Below are positions 52,766 through 62,509 of a stretch of DNA of 64,000 nucleotides, piece after piece. The stretch covers positions 1 through 64,000 of the forward strand of contig CACZVX010000007.1 of assembly GCA_902784755.1 (NCBI GenBank), in the 5' to 3' direction. Positions within the stretch are counted from its first letter, which is position 1. Each line of letters begins with the position of its first letter. Position numbers and translations under genes: made by a program. Below the pieces are notes generated by a model, which did not search any database, was not told where the DNA came from, and saw only the letters and a program-made list of their open reading frames with translations. Origin of the DNA: an uncultured Prevotellaceae bacterium (GTDB lineage Bacteria > Bacteroidota > Bacteroidia > Bacteroidales > Bacteroidaceae).

Positions 52766-54274
52766 ATGAAAGAGACATTTAAACATTCCCGCAAGACGGG
52801 AAGCGGTGTAAGCCCCAAAGCCGCCATGTTATTGCTGGCGGTTGTGCTGTTGCCAATGAATGGCGAGGCCCAACGACTGTTGACGCTTGACAGTTGCAGG
52901 GCGATGGCACTGCGGAACAACAAGCAGATGAGCGTGGCAAAGGTGAAGCAGGATGTGAATGCCAACCTGCAGAAATCAGCGCGCACGAAGTATCTGCCCC
53001 ACGTGAGCGCCTTAGGCGGCTATGTATGGATGAGTAAGGAAATCTCGATGCTCAGCGATGACAAGAAAGATGCTCTGAACAATCTCGGCACGAATGCGGC
53101 TGCCAGTCTGACGGGTACCATCGGTTCGATTGCATCGCAACTGCCGGCAGCGGCTCAGGCTCAGTTAGCCCAGGGCGTTTCGCAGTTTACAGGAGCACTT
53201 GATCAGGCCGGTGCCGGACTGGTGAACGCCATGCGTACCGACACACATAATATGTTTGCTGGTGCGGTGACGGTGACGCAGCCCGTGTTTATGGGTGGAG
53301 CCATCACGGCAGCCAATAAGATTGCCGACATCAACGTGGAGATGGCTGCCAACTCGCTGGAGATGAAACGCCAGGGCACCTTATATAATATAGACCAGGC
53401 CTATTGGCAGGTGGTGTCATTGCGCCAGAAGCAGAAACTGGCAGAAAGTTACGTGTCGCTGGTGAAAAAACTGAAGAGCGACGTGCAGAAAATGATCGAC
53501 CAGGGCATAGGAACGAAGGGTGACGGACTGAGTGTCAGCGTAAGGGTGAACGAAGCCGAAATGGCACTCACGCAAGTCACCGACGGACTGGCATTGTCGA
53601 AAATGCTGCTCTGCCAACTCTGCGGACTGCCGGTAAATGAGAACATCACGCTGGCCGATGAAGAAGTTGAAGGATTAAATGTGAAAACTGAAGGATATGC
53701 TGCTGCAGGGCCAAGTCTTGCCATGCAGAACAGACCGGAACTGAAAGTGCTGCAGAACACGGTGGATCTCACCAAGCAGACAACAAACATGCTGAAGGCA
53801 GGTAATCTGCCGCAGCTCTTGGTGACAGGCGGCTATGCTGTATCGAACCCCAACACATTCAACGGTTTTGAGAAGAAGTTCGGTGGATTCTGGAACTTAG
53901 GCGTACTGGTGCGCGTTCCTATTTGGAACTGGGGCGACGTCAAGCATAAGGTGCGTGCCTCGAAGGGAGCCACGACTATTGCCAACCTGGAAATGGAAGA
54001 GGCCCGCGAACTGATTGAACTGCAGGTGAACCAGAGCAACTTCAAGGTGAATGAAGCCCAAAAGAAACTCACGATGGCACAGGCCAATGTTGCCAATGCC
54101 GATGAGAATCTGCGCATGGCAAACCTCGCTTTCAAGGAGGGAACAGCCTCGTTCACTACCGTCATGGAGGCTCAGACTGCCTGGCAGCAAGCACAAACCC
54201 AGAAGATAGATGCCGAGATCGGTGTGAAACTCTCGCAAGTGGAGCTGCAGAAAGCTCTCGGTACACTTCAATAA
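52766..54274 (+). CDS. TolC-family outer-membrane efflux protein
   Basis: 502 residues. Signal peptide ending GEAQ, then the TolC repeat LTLDSCRAMALRNNKQMSVAK and, in the second half, a matching long-helix segment LRMANLAFKEGTASFTTVMEAQTAWQQAQTQKIDAEI. An Ala/Gly-rich stretch (about 90-170) forms the expected hairpins. TolC trimers make the outer-membrane duct of tripartite pumps; the adjacent HlyD and permease genes complete such a pump. Confidence 0.9.
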   Translation: MKETFKHSRKTGSGVSPKAAMLLLAVVLLPMNGEAQRLLTLDSCRAMALRNNKQMSVAKVKQDVNANLQKSARTKYLPHVSALGGYVWMSKEISMLSDDKKDALNNLGTNAAASLTGTIGSIASQLPAAAQAQLAQGVSQFTGALDQAGAGLVNAMRTDTHNMFAGAVTVTQPVFMGGAITAANKIADINVEMAANSLEMKRQGTLYNIDQAYWQVVSLRQKQKLAESYVSLVKKLKSDVQKMIDQGIGTKGDGLSVSVRVNEAEMALTQVTDGLALSKMLLCQLCGLPVNENITLADEEVEGLNVKTEGYAAAGPSLAMQNRPELKVLQNTVDLTKQTTNMLKAGNLPQLLVTGGYAVSNPNTFNGFEKKFGGFWNLGVLVRVPIWNWGDVKHKVRASKGATTIANLEMEEARELIELQVNQSNFKVNEAQKKLTMAQANVANADENLRMANLAFKEGTASFTTVMEAQTAWQQAQTQKIDAEIGVKLSQVELQKALGTLQ

Positions 54275-54325
54275 AAAAACGGCGTAATAACGAAATAATG
54301 ACATAACGAAAAAAATAATAGAATT

Positions 54326-55318
54326 ATGGCAGACAAAGCAAAAGAACAGCATAACAATATCCTGCTGGCTGTGGCAGGATTCGCAGCAGTAGTTGCAATC
54401 GTGGCACTCATCGGTTTCCTGGCCTTGGGCCGTGACCCGGAAGTGATACAGGGTGAAATGGAAGTGGAGGAATACCGTGTGTCGGGTAAGGTGCCCGGTC
54501 GTATCCTTGAACTCCGTGTGAAGGAGGGTGACCTTGTAAAGGCAGGCGATACGCTGGCCATCATCGAGGCTCCCGAGGTGGAGGCTAAGATGGTGCAGGC
54601 ACGGAATGCTGCCGATGCCGCAGCAGCCATAGCGCAGATGGCACAGAACGGTGCCCGCAAGGAACAGGTGCAGGCCGCTGCACAGCTCTATGAGCAGGCA
54701 AAGGCCGGACTGGAGATAGCCGAAAAGTCGTACAACCGCGTGAAGAAACTCTATGAAGAAGAAGTCATCTCAGCCCAGAAGTTCGACGAGGCCGAAGCCA
54801 TGTACAAGTCGGCCCAGGCGCAGGTAAAGGCTGCCAAGAGCCAGTATGACATGGCCGTGAACGGTGCCCGCGCTGAGGAGCGCCGTGCTGCTTCGGCAAC
54901 GGCTGGTCAGGCACGTGGTGCTGTGCAGGAGGTGCAGGGCTATGTCCGTGAGACTGTTCAGATAGCCCAGATGGCAGGCGAGGTGACCGATGTATTCCCG
55001 AAGGTAGGCGAGCTTGTCGGCACTGGTACTCCCATCATGTCGATTGCCGTGATGGACGACCAGTGGGCCACGTTCAACATCCGCGAAGACCAGTTGAAGG
55101 ACATCAAGGTAGGGCAGGAAATCACCGTCCATGTTCCCGCCATCGACAAGGAAACCAAGATGAAGGTCACGTCGATGAAGGACAAGGGTTCGTTTGCCGT
55201 GTGGAAGGCCACCAAGGCCAGCGGCCAGTACGACCAGAAGACCTTCGAGGTGAAGGCTCGTCCGACGGAGGCTATGAAGGACATCCGTCCTGGTATGTCG
55301 GTGATTCTCAAGAAGTGA
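54326..55318 (+). CDS. HlyD/EmrA-family membrane fusion protein
   Basis: 330 residues. N-terminal membrane helix ILLAVAGFAAVVAIVALIGFLAL, lipoyl-type half motif EEYRVSGKVPGRILELRVKEGDLVKAGDTLAIIEAPE, an Ala/Glu/Lys coiled-coil hairpin (about 85-185), second lipoyl half GEVTDVFPKVGELVGTGTPIMSI and a terminal beta-barrel. It would bridge the inner-membrane permeases to TolC. Spaced 51 bp after tolC and 42 bp before the first permease; both gaps are simple-sequence DNA. Confidence 0.9.
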   Translation: MADKAKEQHNNILLAVAGFAAVVAIVALIGFLALGRDPEVIQGEMEVEEYRVSGKVPGRILELRVKEGDLVKAGDTLAIIEAPEVEAKMVQARNAADAAAAIAQMAQNGARKEQVQAAAQLYEQAKAGLEIAEKSYNRVKKLYEEEVISAQKFDEAEAMYKSAQAQVKAAKSQYDMAVNGARAEERRAASATAGQARGAVQEVQGYVRETVQIAQMAGEVTDVFPKVGELVGTGTPIMSIAVMDDQWATFNIREDQLKDIKVGQEITVHVPAIDKETKMKVTSMKDKGSFAVWKATKASGQYDQKTFEVKARPTEAMKDIRPGMSVILKK

Positions 55319-55360
55319 TGAGTGATAGATGATAAGTGTTAAGAGATAACTGAATCATCA

Positions 55361-56530
55361 ATGAAATATCTCAGACAAATCCTCGACATTGCGCTGCGCG
55401 AGCTCAACATCCTGCGCAAGAACCGCATCTACGGTTTCTGCATGATTGTGTTCCCGGTGCTGCTGGTGCTTTTCTTCACCACGATGCTCGACGACGGAAT
55501 CCCGCAGGACCTGCCTATCGGCGTGGTGGACCAGGACAACAGCGCTACTTCGCGCGGTTTGGTGCGCAACCTCGATGCCATGCAGAACTCGCGCGTTGTG
55601 TATCGCTTCGCCAATGTTACCGAGGCACGCAACGCCATGCAGGAAGGCAAGGTCTATGCCTACCTTTATATCCCTGAAGGCACGGCGGCGAAGCTGATGG
55701 CAGGCCGGCAGCCGAAAATCTCGTATTACTACACGATGACATGTATGACGGCTGGTTCGATGGCCTCAAAAGACCTGAAGACCATCGGTATGCTCGGTTC
55801 GATGGCCGTGGGAAAAGCCACGCTGAGCGCCAAGGGTGCCACGGATGGACAGATCAAGGCAGCCCTGCAGCCTGTCACCATCGACGCGCACATGATAGCC
55901 AATCCAGAAGGCAGTTACAACTACTCGCTGACCACTGTATTCGTGCCAGGCATCCTGATGCTCTTTATGGCACTGCTATCGTCCTACTCGCTCGGTATGG
56001 AGATGAAATTCGACACAGGTAAGGAATGGCTCGCCCGCGCCGACGGCAACATCGTTGTGGCCATCATCGGTAAGTACATCGTCCACGCGTTGGTGTTCCT
56101 GCTCGTGATATTCGCCTTCCTGTATTATATCTTCGACGTGCTCCATTTCCCGCGCCTTGGCGACACATGGAGCATCGTAAGGCTTACCCTCTTGCAGGTG
56201 GCAGCTTCGCTCGGTTTCGGTATTTTCACATTCGGAATAATGCCCTCGCTTCGCATGTCGATGAGTATCAGTTCGCTGTGGTCGGTACTTGGTTTATCGA
56301 TGTGCGGATCGGCTTTCCCCATCTTGGGAATGGACCCACCACTGCAGTCGATGTCGTGGCTGTTCCCTTTGCGTCACTATTGGATGATCTATCAGGCAAC
56401 GGTGCTCAACGGTTTCCCCGTCATCGACGTATGGTTCCACCTCGTGGCACTCGTGGGCTTCACGCTGCTGCCCTGGTTCGTTCTTCGTAAAGTTAAAAAT
56501 GCAATGTTGAATTATGTCTACATTCCTTAA
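55361..56530 (+). CDS. ABC-2-type transporter permease (YhhJ-like), first of pair
   Basis: 389 residues. One N-terminal helix (FCMIVFPVLLVLFFTTML), a large extracytoplasmic domain (about 45-190) with DLPIGVVDQDNSATSRGLVRNLDA, and then five helices, the plan of ABC2_membrane_3 permeases. It overlaps the next permease gene by 17 bp, so the two are likely made together and form a heterodimer. No ATP-binding-cassette gene is present between 50521 and 61254; the ATPase must come from elsewhere or not be required. Confidence 0.87.
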   Translation: MKYLRQILDIALRELNILRKNRIYGFCMIVFPVLLVLFFTTMLDDGIPQDLPIGVVDQDNSATSRGLVRNLDAMQNSRVVYRFANVTEARNAMQEGKVYAYLYIPEGTAAKLMAGRQPKISYYYTMTCMTAGSMASKDLKTIGMLGSMAVGKATLSAKGATDGQIKAALQPVTIDAHMIANPEGSYNYSLTTVFVPGILMLFMALLSSYSLGMEMKFDTGKEWLARADGNIVVAIIGKYIVHALVFLLVIFAFLYYIFDVLHFPRLGDTWSIVRLTLLQVAASLGFGIFTFGIMPSLRMSMSISSLWSVLGLSMCGSAFPILGMDPPLQSMSWLFPLRHYWMIYQATVLNGFPVIDVWFHLVALVGFTLLPWFVLRKVKNAMLNYVYIP

Positions 56531-57719
56531 TAGAATACACGAGCATTTCACCGATGTGCTCCACATCTGGCGGAACGAAATGATTAAAGTCATCAAGGAC
56601 GAAGGCGTGCTGATGTTTCTCGTAGTCGTGCCGCTGGGCTATCCGCTGCTCTACTCGTGGATATACAACAACGAGACGCTGCACGAAACCCCAGTGGTGG
56701 TCGTAGACCAGTCGCACTCAGCCCTTTCGAGGCAGTTCATCAAAGACTGCGACGCTACGCCCGATGTGCAGATAAAATACTATGCAGAGGACCTCGACGA
56801 AGCGCGTTCGCTCATCAGCCGGCAGCTCGTCCGTGGTATCTATCTCATCTCTTCTGATTTTGCCGAGCGCATCAACCGCGGCGAACAGGCCACCGTCAGC
56901 GTCTATTGCGACATGTCGCTCATGCTCGCCTACAAGAATGTGTATCAGACTGCCATGATTGAGGCTGGCCGTCTCGGTGCTGGACTGAATATCAAGAAGG
57001 CTGGCAACTACTCCAAGCGTGAGGATGCCATCACCGCACAGCCGTTGGCCGTCGACGGCGTGGCCATGTTCAATCCCTCGGGAGGCTATGGTTCGTGCGT
57101 GCTGCCTGGCGTGCTGATGATTCTCCTTCAGCAGGCCATCGCTCTCGGTATCGGTATGGCAGCCGGAACGGCCCGCGAGCGCCACCGCAACGGTCAGCTC
57201 ATTCCAGACGACGACCCGCACTATCGCGGCGCCTACCGCATTGTTTGGGGCAAGGCTCTCTGTTACGGCATGATTGGTGCCGTGGCCGCCGCCTACCTTT
57301 CGATGGCTGTTCCCCACATGTTCTCCTTCCCGCAGCTTGGCACTGGCTGGAACTTGTTCTGGCTGCTCCTGCCTTACACCATGGCCAGCATCTTCTTCGG
57401 AATGACTGTTTCATGCATGGTGCGCTACCGCGAGAATGTGATGCTCATCATGGTGTTCGTCTCCGTGCCCCTGCTTTTCCTGACCGGCGTTTCATGGCCG
57501 CAGTCCAGCATTCCCAGCTACTGGCAGGGCGTCTCCTGGCTTTTCCCCAGCACCTTCGGCGTGCGCGCTTTCATCCGCGTCAACTCCATGGGAGCCAGTA
57601 TCAGTCAGGTTCTTCCCGAGATTCGCATTCTCTGGATTCAGGCTGCCTTCTACCTCGGCTTTGCCTGCCTTGTCTATCGTTACCAGTTCCGGTTGGCGAG
57701 GAAGTGGGCGAACAATTAG
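56514..57719 (+). CDS. ABC-2-type transporter permease (YhhJ-like), second of pair
   Basis: 401 residues, paralogue of the upstream permease: N-terminal helix VLMFLVVVPLGYPLLYSW, extracytoplasmic domain with TPVVVVDQSHSALSRQFIKDCDATPDVQ, then five helices with MIGAVAAAYLSMAVPHMF and VFVSVPLLFLTGVSWPQSSIP. Last gene of the exporter operon. Substrate unknown; related YhhJ systems handle lipophilic drugs or cell-envelope compounds. Confidence 0.87.
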   Translation: MSTFLNRIHEHFTDVLHIWRNEMIKVIKDEGVLMFLVVVPLGYPLLYSWIYNNETLHETPVVVVDQSHSALSRQFIKDCDATPDVQIKYYAEDLDEARSLISRQLVRGIYLISSDFAERINRGEQATVSVYCDMSLMLAYKNVYQTAMIEAGRLGAGLNIKKAGNYSKREDAITAQPLAVDGVAMFNPSGGYGSCVLPGVLMILLQQAIALGIGMAAGTARERHRNGQLIPDDDPHYRGAYRIVWGKALCYGMIGAVAAAYLSMAVPHMFSFPQLGTGWNLFWLLLPYTMASIFFGMTVSCMVRYRENVMLIMVFVSVPLLFLTGVSWPQSSIPSYWQGVSWLFPSTFGVRAFIRVNSMGASISQVLPEIRILWIQAAFYLGFACLVYRYQFRLARKWANN

Positions 57720-57770
57720 ATGAAAAGTTATGAGAGGGAAAACGTTTCTTCTCCCAATAAATAAAAGATT

Positions 57771-60183
57771 ATGAAGAGATTCAACTTCAAACTATTATTG
57801 GTTGTCCCGACATGGATGGTGGCCACGATGGCCTCAGCCCAAATCCGTCATGGGCTTGCCATTGACTTCGGGAAGAATCATCGGGAGGACACTACGCATG
57901 TGACCAATTTCAGCATGGGTGTGACCAGCCATACTGATACGTTGAAAGGCGTGCAGGCCAACATGTTGGGCCAACATGTTGTCAAACTATGCCAGAGAGG
58001 TAAACGGACTCCAACTCTCAGGCTTCTCCAATATTTCATCATCTCCTATGCGAGGAGTGCAGCTCAGTGGTGTCACGAACATCTCGATGGGCGTGGAGAA
58101 GGGACTTCAGGCAGCAGCTTTGCTCAACGTCTCGTCTGGTTTAATGCGTGGCACGCAAGTGAGTGCCTATAACTACGCAGAAGAACTGAATGGCTTGCAG
58201 TTGGGCGTGTTCAACGTGGCGACTTCCCATCCTAAAGGCTGGCAGGTTGGCATCATGAACTATACGAAAGATGGCGGTGGACATAAAATCGGTTTGATTA
58301 ACGTGAGCCCCGAGACCACCATCGATGTAATGGCTTACGGTGGTACCAGCACAAAAATGAACGGTGCAATCCGTTTCCGCAACAAGAGTACTTATAACAT
58401 CCTCGGTTTGGGAACCCATTTTATGGGATTCGACGAAGATTTCTCAGGTGCCGTGTTCTACCGCTTGGGACAGTTCTTCCCAATTACGCCAAAATTATCG
58501 CTCAGCGGAGATATCGGCTATTACCACGTAGAGACCTTCAAAAAGCATAGCGAGGACGGCCCCTCACGGCTTTTCTCCATACAGGCACGCCTGAATGCCG
58601 ACTATCAGTTGACCCGTAACATGGGGCTGTTTGCATCGGTAGGCTATGGCGACACCCGCTATTATCATCATGAGCAGAAGTACCGGAACCGCTTCCTCGC
58701 TGAGGCCGGCGTTACGTTCCGTTATCCACACAACGCCAATCGTCAGACGTCTGTGGTACATAGAAGTGAAGACGTAGCACCTGCTGACTCGCTGATGGCA
58801 TTAGGATTGGGTAAGAAACACCCATGGTGGGCTCTGGGACAGGTAACGGGTGTGAATGCCTTTGTACATTTCTTCGACCGTGTGGTGACCAATCAGGATT
58901 TTGCTCAGACTACGCTCCATACCTGGGGTGAGAATTTCAAGAACGGATTCGTGTGGGATAATGACCAGTTTTCCACCAACCTCTTCATGCATCCCTATCA
59001 TGGTAATCTCTATTTCAATTCTGCCCGTGCTCAGGGACTGAGTTTCTGGGAATCAGCACCTTTAGCCATGATAGGATCTTTGGAGTGGGAGTTCCTCGGT
59101 GAGATTGAGCCGCCCGCACTCAACGACTTGATTGCCACCACTTTCGGCGGTATCTGTATCGGTGAAATCACCAACCGTATCAGCCGCATCTTCCTGGATG
59201 ACTCTAAGCGTGGATGGGCGCGATTCTGGCGCGAATTGGGAGCCACCATCTTCAACCCTATGGGTGAGTTGAAGCGCTTTGCCACCGGTGATGCCTGGAG
59301 GGTGCGCCACAATCACTATCGTTATCACGATTATAACCGCAATCCCGTGGAAATCTCCATCTCAGTAGGCGACCGTTATCTGGGTGACGATGGCAGTTTC
59401 TTCAAAGGCGAGCACAATCCTTATATCAATTTCGCAATGCAATACGGAGACCCCGTAAACGAGGACGAGTACAATGCTCCATACGATTTCTTTGAGACAG
59501 AACTTATTTTCGGCCTATCCAAAAATCAGCCTATTCTCAACCAGATACACCTTTTGGGACGACTCTGGAGTAAGCCAATGATAGAGCGGAAGAACATCAG
59601 GGCAGAATTCGGATTGTATCAGCATTTCGACTACTTCGATTCCAAGCCCGTGAAGGATGGTTCCGACCTCACGCCTTACCGTATCAGTGAGGCTGCTGCC
59701 TTCGGTCCCGGCGCCATCATTCAGATGCCTGAGGTGGGTATGATTTCACATCTTGAGCAGCGTATCTTCCTCAACGGCATCTTGCTGGGTGGCACCAAGA
59801 GTGACTACTACAGCGTCATCGACCGCGATTACAACATGGGCAGTGGCTTCAGCGTGAAGACCAAGACCCACCTGGAACTGCGCCACTTCGGACGCTTCAT
59901 CCTTAATGCCCATTACTACCGCATCTACACATGGAAGGGCTATGATCCGGATACCGATCTGTCGAGTCTTACCGAAGATGAAATGCTTCACCTCAACTCA
60001 CAAGGTGACAAGGGAAATGCAGGTCTGCTCGTCATTAACCCCATTACCGTGTTTGACATCGCCAAGAATTGGAGCATCGAACTCTCAGGCTCTTACTACT
60101 CACGCCGTACCCATTACAAATACTATGAAGACGTGAAGGCAAACACTTTCGAGGTGCGACTCGGCTTTGCCGTTCATCTGTAA
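57771..60183 (+). pseudogene. LA_2272-repeat/DUF3943 outer-membrane protein, frameshifted by a 13-bp tandem duplication
   Basis: The gene starts at 57771 with a signal peptide (MKRFNFKLLLVVPTWMVATMASAQ) and reads into TLKGVQANML, then a perfect 13-bp duplication GGCCAACATGTTG (57956-57968, 57969-57981) moves it to a wrong frame that stops at 58172. With one copy removed the frame joins the 735-residue open frame ending at 60183, giving a protein of about 799 residues with repeats LNGLQLGVFNVATS-like (LA_2272 surface repeat), then a DUF3943 domain (VNAFVHFFDRVVTNQDF, FATGDAWRV) and barrel strands. The downstream part could be translated alone from the ATG at 57976 but would lack a signal peptide. 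Alternatives are phase variation or a sequence error. Confidence 0.8.
57956..57981 (+). repeat. 13-bp perfect tandem duplication causing the frameshift
   Basis: GGCCAACATGTTG occurs twice head to tail. Each copy holds the palindromic core CAACATGTTG. Removal of one copy restores a continuous reading frame (VQANMLSNYAREVNG). Confidence 0.95.
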
Positions 60184-60187
60184 ATAA

Positions 60188-60219
60188 TTGGTGGTTTCAT
60201 TTTTTTTTATTTATCTTTG
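60188..60219 (+). promoter_or_regulatory. Promoter of the DUF4421 gene
   Basis: TTGG at 60188-60191, 20-bp spacer, TATCTTTG at 60212-60219. Start site near 60226, so the ATG at 60244 is preferred over the upstream TTG at 60217. Confidence 0.55.
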
Positions 60220-60243
60220 CGCCGTGAATTAGACAATAGAATA

Positions 60244-61254
60244 ATGAGACCATTGATTAAGTGGATAATGATGGCTGTTTTGGCGTGGGTGGCCGTCGGG
60301 GATGTACAGGCCCAAACGATGACCCAGGCTGAACGCAGGGCAAGGGTGGACAGCGTGCTTGCAGCCCGTTATTATCGCACACCTTACGACACGAACTACG
60401 TAGTGCGCCCTGAGGGCAAGCTGACACTGAAGGTGAGAATAAACCAGACAGGCAACGCCTTCCATGCAAAGGGAACGGTGAACGGCATCTACTCAAAGGC
60501 CGACCTTAGCACCAGCCACAAAACCACCTTCGCTCTGGTAGGTATTTACCGTGGTATAGGTGTCGGCATAGCTGTCAATCCTGCCAAATGGAAAGGGATT
60601 TATAAGGACTATGAATTTAATCTCAACTACTACAGTAACCGAATCAGCCTCGACTTCAGTTACCAACGGTCGGAGTCGCTGGCTGGTGATATCTACCGCG
60701 ACGACAATCTGCAGCGGCTGGAATCAGGTGATATTTCGCTGAAAGTAGCCAACTTTGCTGGCTATTATACTTTCAATCATCGCCGCTTCTCTTTTCCCGC
60801 CGCCTTCACCCAAAGTTATATCCAGCTTCGTTCGGCTGGTTCGTGGTTGGCGGGCATCAGCTATCAAGGAGGAAGTATCAAGACAAACAGTGGACTGAAA
60901 GAGCGGAATCCGAATGCTCCTGAGGTAAGCATCAATATCGGGCATATCGGCATTGGCGGAGGTTACGGCTATAACTGGATACTTGGCAAAAAATGGCTGC
61001 TCCACTTTTCCATGTTACCCACCGTTGTGGTCTATAACCGTAACAAGTTCACCCTGAACGCAGAACGTAAGGAAGCTCAACGCATGCGTTTCAACATGCT
61101 TTTCAACGAGCGCGTGGCCATCGTACACAATTTCTCACCACGCTCTTTCTTCGGTGCTACATTGGTGATGAACAACTCTGTCTTCGATGACAATGTGGTG
61201 GTTGTCAATCAGAACAAGTGGCGAGCCCGCGCCTTCTTCGGACTACGTTTGTAA
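60244..61254 (+). CDS. DUF4421-family outer-membrane-type protein
   Basis: 336 residues from the ATG at 60244. Signal peptide (MRPLIKWIMMAVLAWVAVGDVQA), then a beta-rich barrel-like protein with DTNYVVRPEGKLTLKVRINQTGNAF, FALVGIYRGIGVGIAVNPAKW and SIDFSYQRSESLAGDIYRDDN-type segments, matching the DUF4421 family of Bacteroidetes. Closing strand ARAFFGLRL fits an outer-membrane barrel. Function unknown. It follows the broken DUF3943 gene by 60 bp with its own promoter. Confidence 0.75.
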   Translation: MRPLIKWIMMAVLAWVAVGDVQAQTMTQAERRARVDSVLAARYYRTPYDTNYVVRPEGKLTLKVRINQTGNAFHAKGTVNGIYSKADLSTSHKTTFALVGIYRGIGVGIAVNPAKWKGIYKDYEFNLNYYSNRISLDFSYQRSESLAGDIYRDDNLQRLESGDISLKVANFAGYYTFNHRRFSFPAAFTQSYIQLRSAGSWLAGISYQGGSIKTNSGLKERNPNAPEVSINIGHIGIGGGYGYNWILGKKWLLHFSMLPTVVVYNRNKFTLNAERKEAQRMRFNMLFNERVAIVHNFSPRSFFGATLVMNNSVFDDNVVVVNQNKWRARAFFGLRL

Positions 61255-61294
61255 TTCGTTAGGAAAAACCCAGATGAAAGTTTTGGGGGGATAA

Positions 61295-62308
61295 TTAAAA
61301 ACGAGGGGCGCCCTCAGCAGTCCATCCCATAGGACGCAGTCGTATCTGTCTGATCTCCCCCTGTTCATTCCGCTGTTTTGCTTCATAGAGCAACAGGGTC
61401 TGCTGCCCGTCGGAGGAGGGTACCACACAGATATTAGAAATGGCGATTCCCGTCACGGAGTCGGGAGAAATCAGGGGTTCACTGGCCTTTGTCCAGGAGT
61501 GTGGATCGGTCAGGTCACTCGTTGACGAGGCAGAAAGCATTCCCAGAGAAGTATAGACTGACCAGATGCCACTGGCAGAATAGCACACAAAGACGCGACG
61601 GCCATCGGGCGAAAGAAATGCCTGAGGATTCTCATTGACGTAGATGGGATAAGCAGAACGGTTGCCGTCGGGATTGATCCATTGGCGTTCCCATTCATAC
61701 TCTGGTTGTGAGAGCAGCACGCGTTCGCTGCTGGTTGTCCATGGATTCTCCATCCGTGCTATATAGATGCATTGCGTCTCTGTCTCTGCACGCCGCTTGG
61801 GCCATCCGCTCCAAAACAGATAGAGTTGACGGTTCACTTGCAAGACCGTAGGATGAAGTCCGAAGTTCCATTCTTCGCTGGTCTTTATCGCCCCCTTCAT
61901 CTCAAACTTTCCTTTCATCGGGTCTTCATCGCTGCACGCCATCACATATAGCTGATGAGTATCGGTATTGCCGTTGTCGGCCTCAAAATAAAGATACCAC
62001 ACGCCGTCAATGCGATGGAGTTCTGGTGCCCAGATATGCTCCAGTCCGCTTTCACGCGAAGTGATCACCGTGCGATGCTCCCCCTGGGCCAAGTGCTCCA
62101 GTTCGTCAGTCTTCCATATCGCTATTGTATCGCCCGAAGGGCATTGCATCGTGAAGTAATAGCTGCCATCTTCAAGACAGGCAAAGGGATAGCATCCCTG
62201 CTGAAACAGCAGCGTGGACTCGTTTTCCCCTGTCTGATGATTACACCCTGCAAAACATGAGATTCCGAGAATGAAGCATACTATACGAAGTGAATGCAGA
62301 AGATTCAT
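61295..62308 (-). CDS. GH43-like propeller lipoprotein with altered base residue
   Basis: 337 residues. Lipobox ISCFAGC-NHQ at residue 22. A five-bladed propeller with IWAPELHRIDGVWYLYFEADNG (E95), GLHPTVLQVNRQLYLFWSGWP and VNENPQAFLSPDGRRVFVCYSASG, the layout of GH43 alpha-L-arabinofuranosidase-type proteins. The N-terminal site that normally reads ADPWV reads CYPFA (Y40-P41), so the general base Asp appears replaced by Tyr. It may be inactive as a classic hydrolase or use another base. A full promoter lies upstream (62332-62363). Not attached to the large PUL. Confidence 0.72.
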   Translation of the reverse strand: MNLLHSLRIVCFILGISCFAGCNHQTGENESTLLFQQGCYPFACLEDGSYYFTMQCPSGDTIAIWKTDELEHLAQGEHRTVITSRESGLEHIWAPELHRIDGVWYLYFEADNGNTDTHQLYVMACSDEDPMKGKFEMKGAIKTSEEWNFGLHPTVLQVNRQLYLFWSGWPKRRAETETQCIYIARMENPWTTSSERVLLSQPEYEWERQWINPDGNRSAYPIYVNENPQAFLSPDGRRVFVCYSASGIWSVYTSLGMLSASSTSDLTDPHSWTKASEPLISPDSVTGIAISNICVVPSSDGQQTLLLYEAKQRNEQGEIRQIRLRPMGWTAEGAPRF

Positions 62309-62509
62309 GGAATAGCTTTGAAATCAGAGTGCAAATATACTACATTATTCTTAAAACTGCAAAAAAAAGTCGCGCGCCCCTGCCTTCATGGCCCAAAAGA
62401 GCGTTTGAATAATTATTCTCCAATTTTGAACGACGATTTTCCTTCGGTCTTAAAGAAATATTGTTATTTTGCAAACTCAAATCATTATAATAACTTAAGT
62501 AAAAACTGT
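62309..62509. promoter_or_regulatory. Divergent promoter region
   Basis: 201 bp. For the GH43-like gene (minus): TTTG 62363-62360, 20-bp spacer, TATATTTG 62339-62332, full consensus. For the glutaminase-like gene (plus): a weaker -7 candidate TTATTTTG at 62464-62471. Nothing coding seen. Confidence 0.55.

Noticed and set aside
57771..58172. A separate 133-residue gene
   Set aside because: Its second half is the shifted reading of the DUF3943 gene after the 13-bp duplication; only the first ~65 codons are real.
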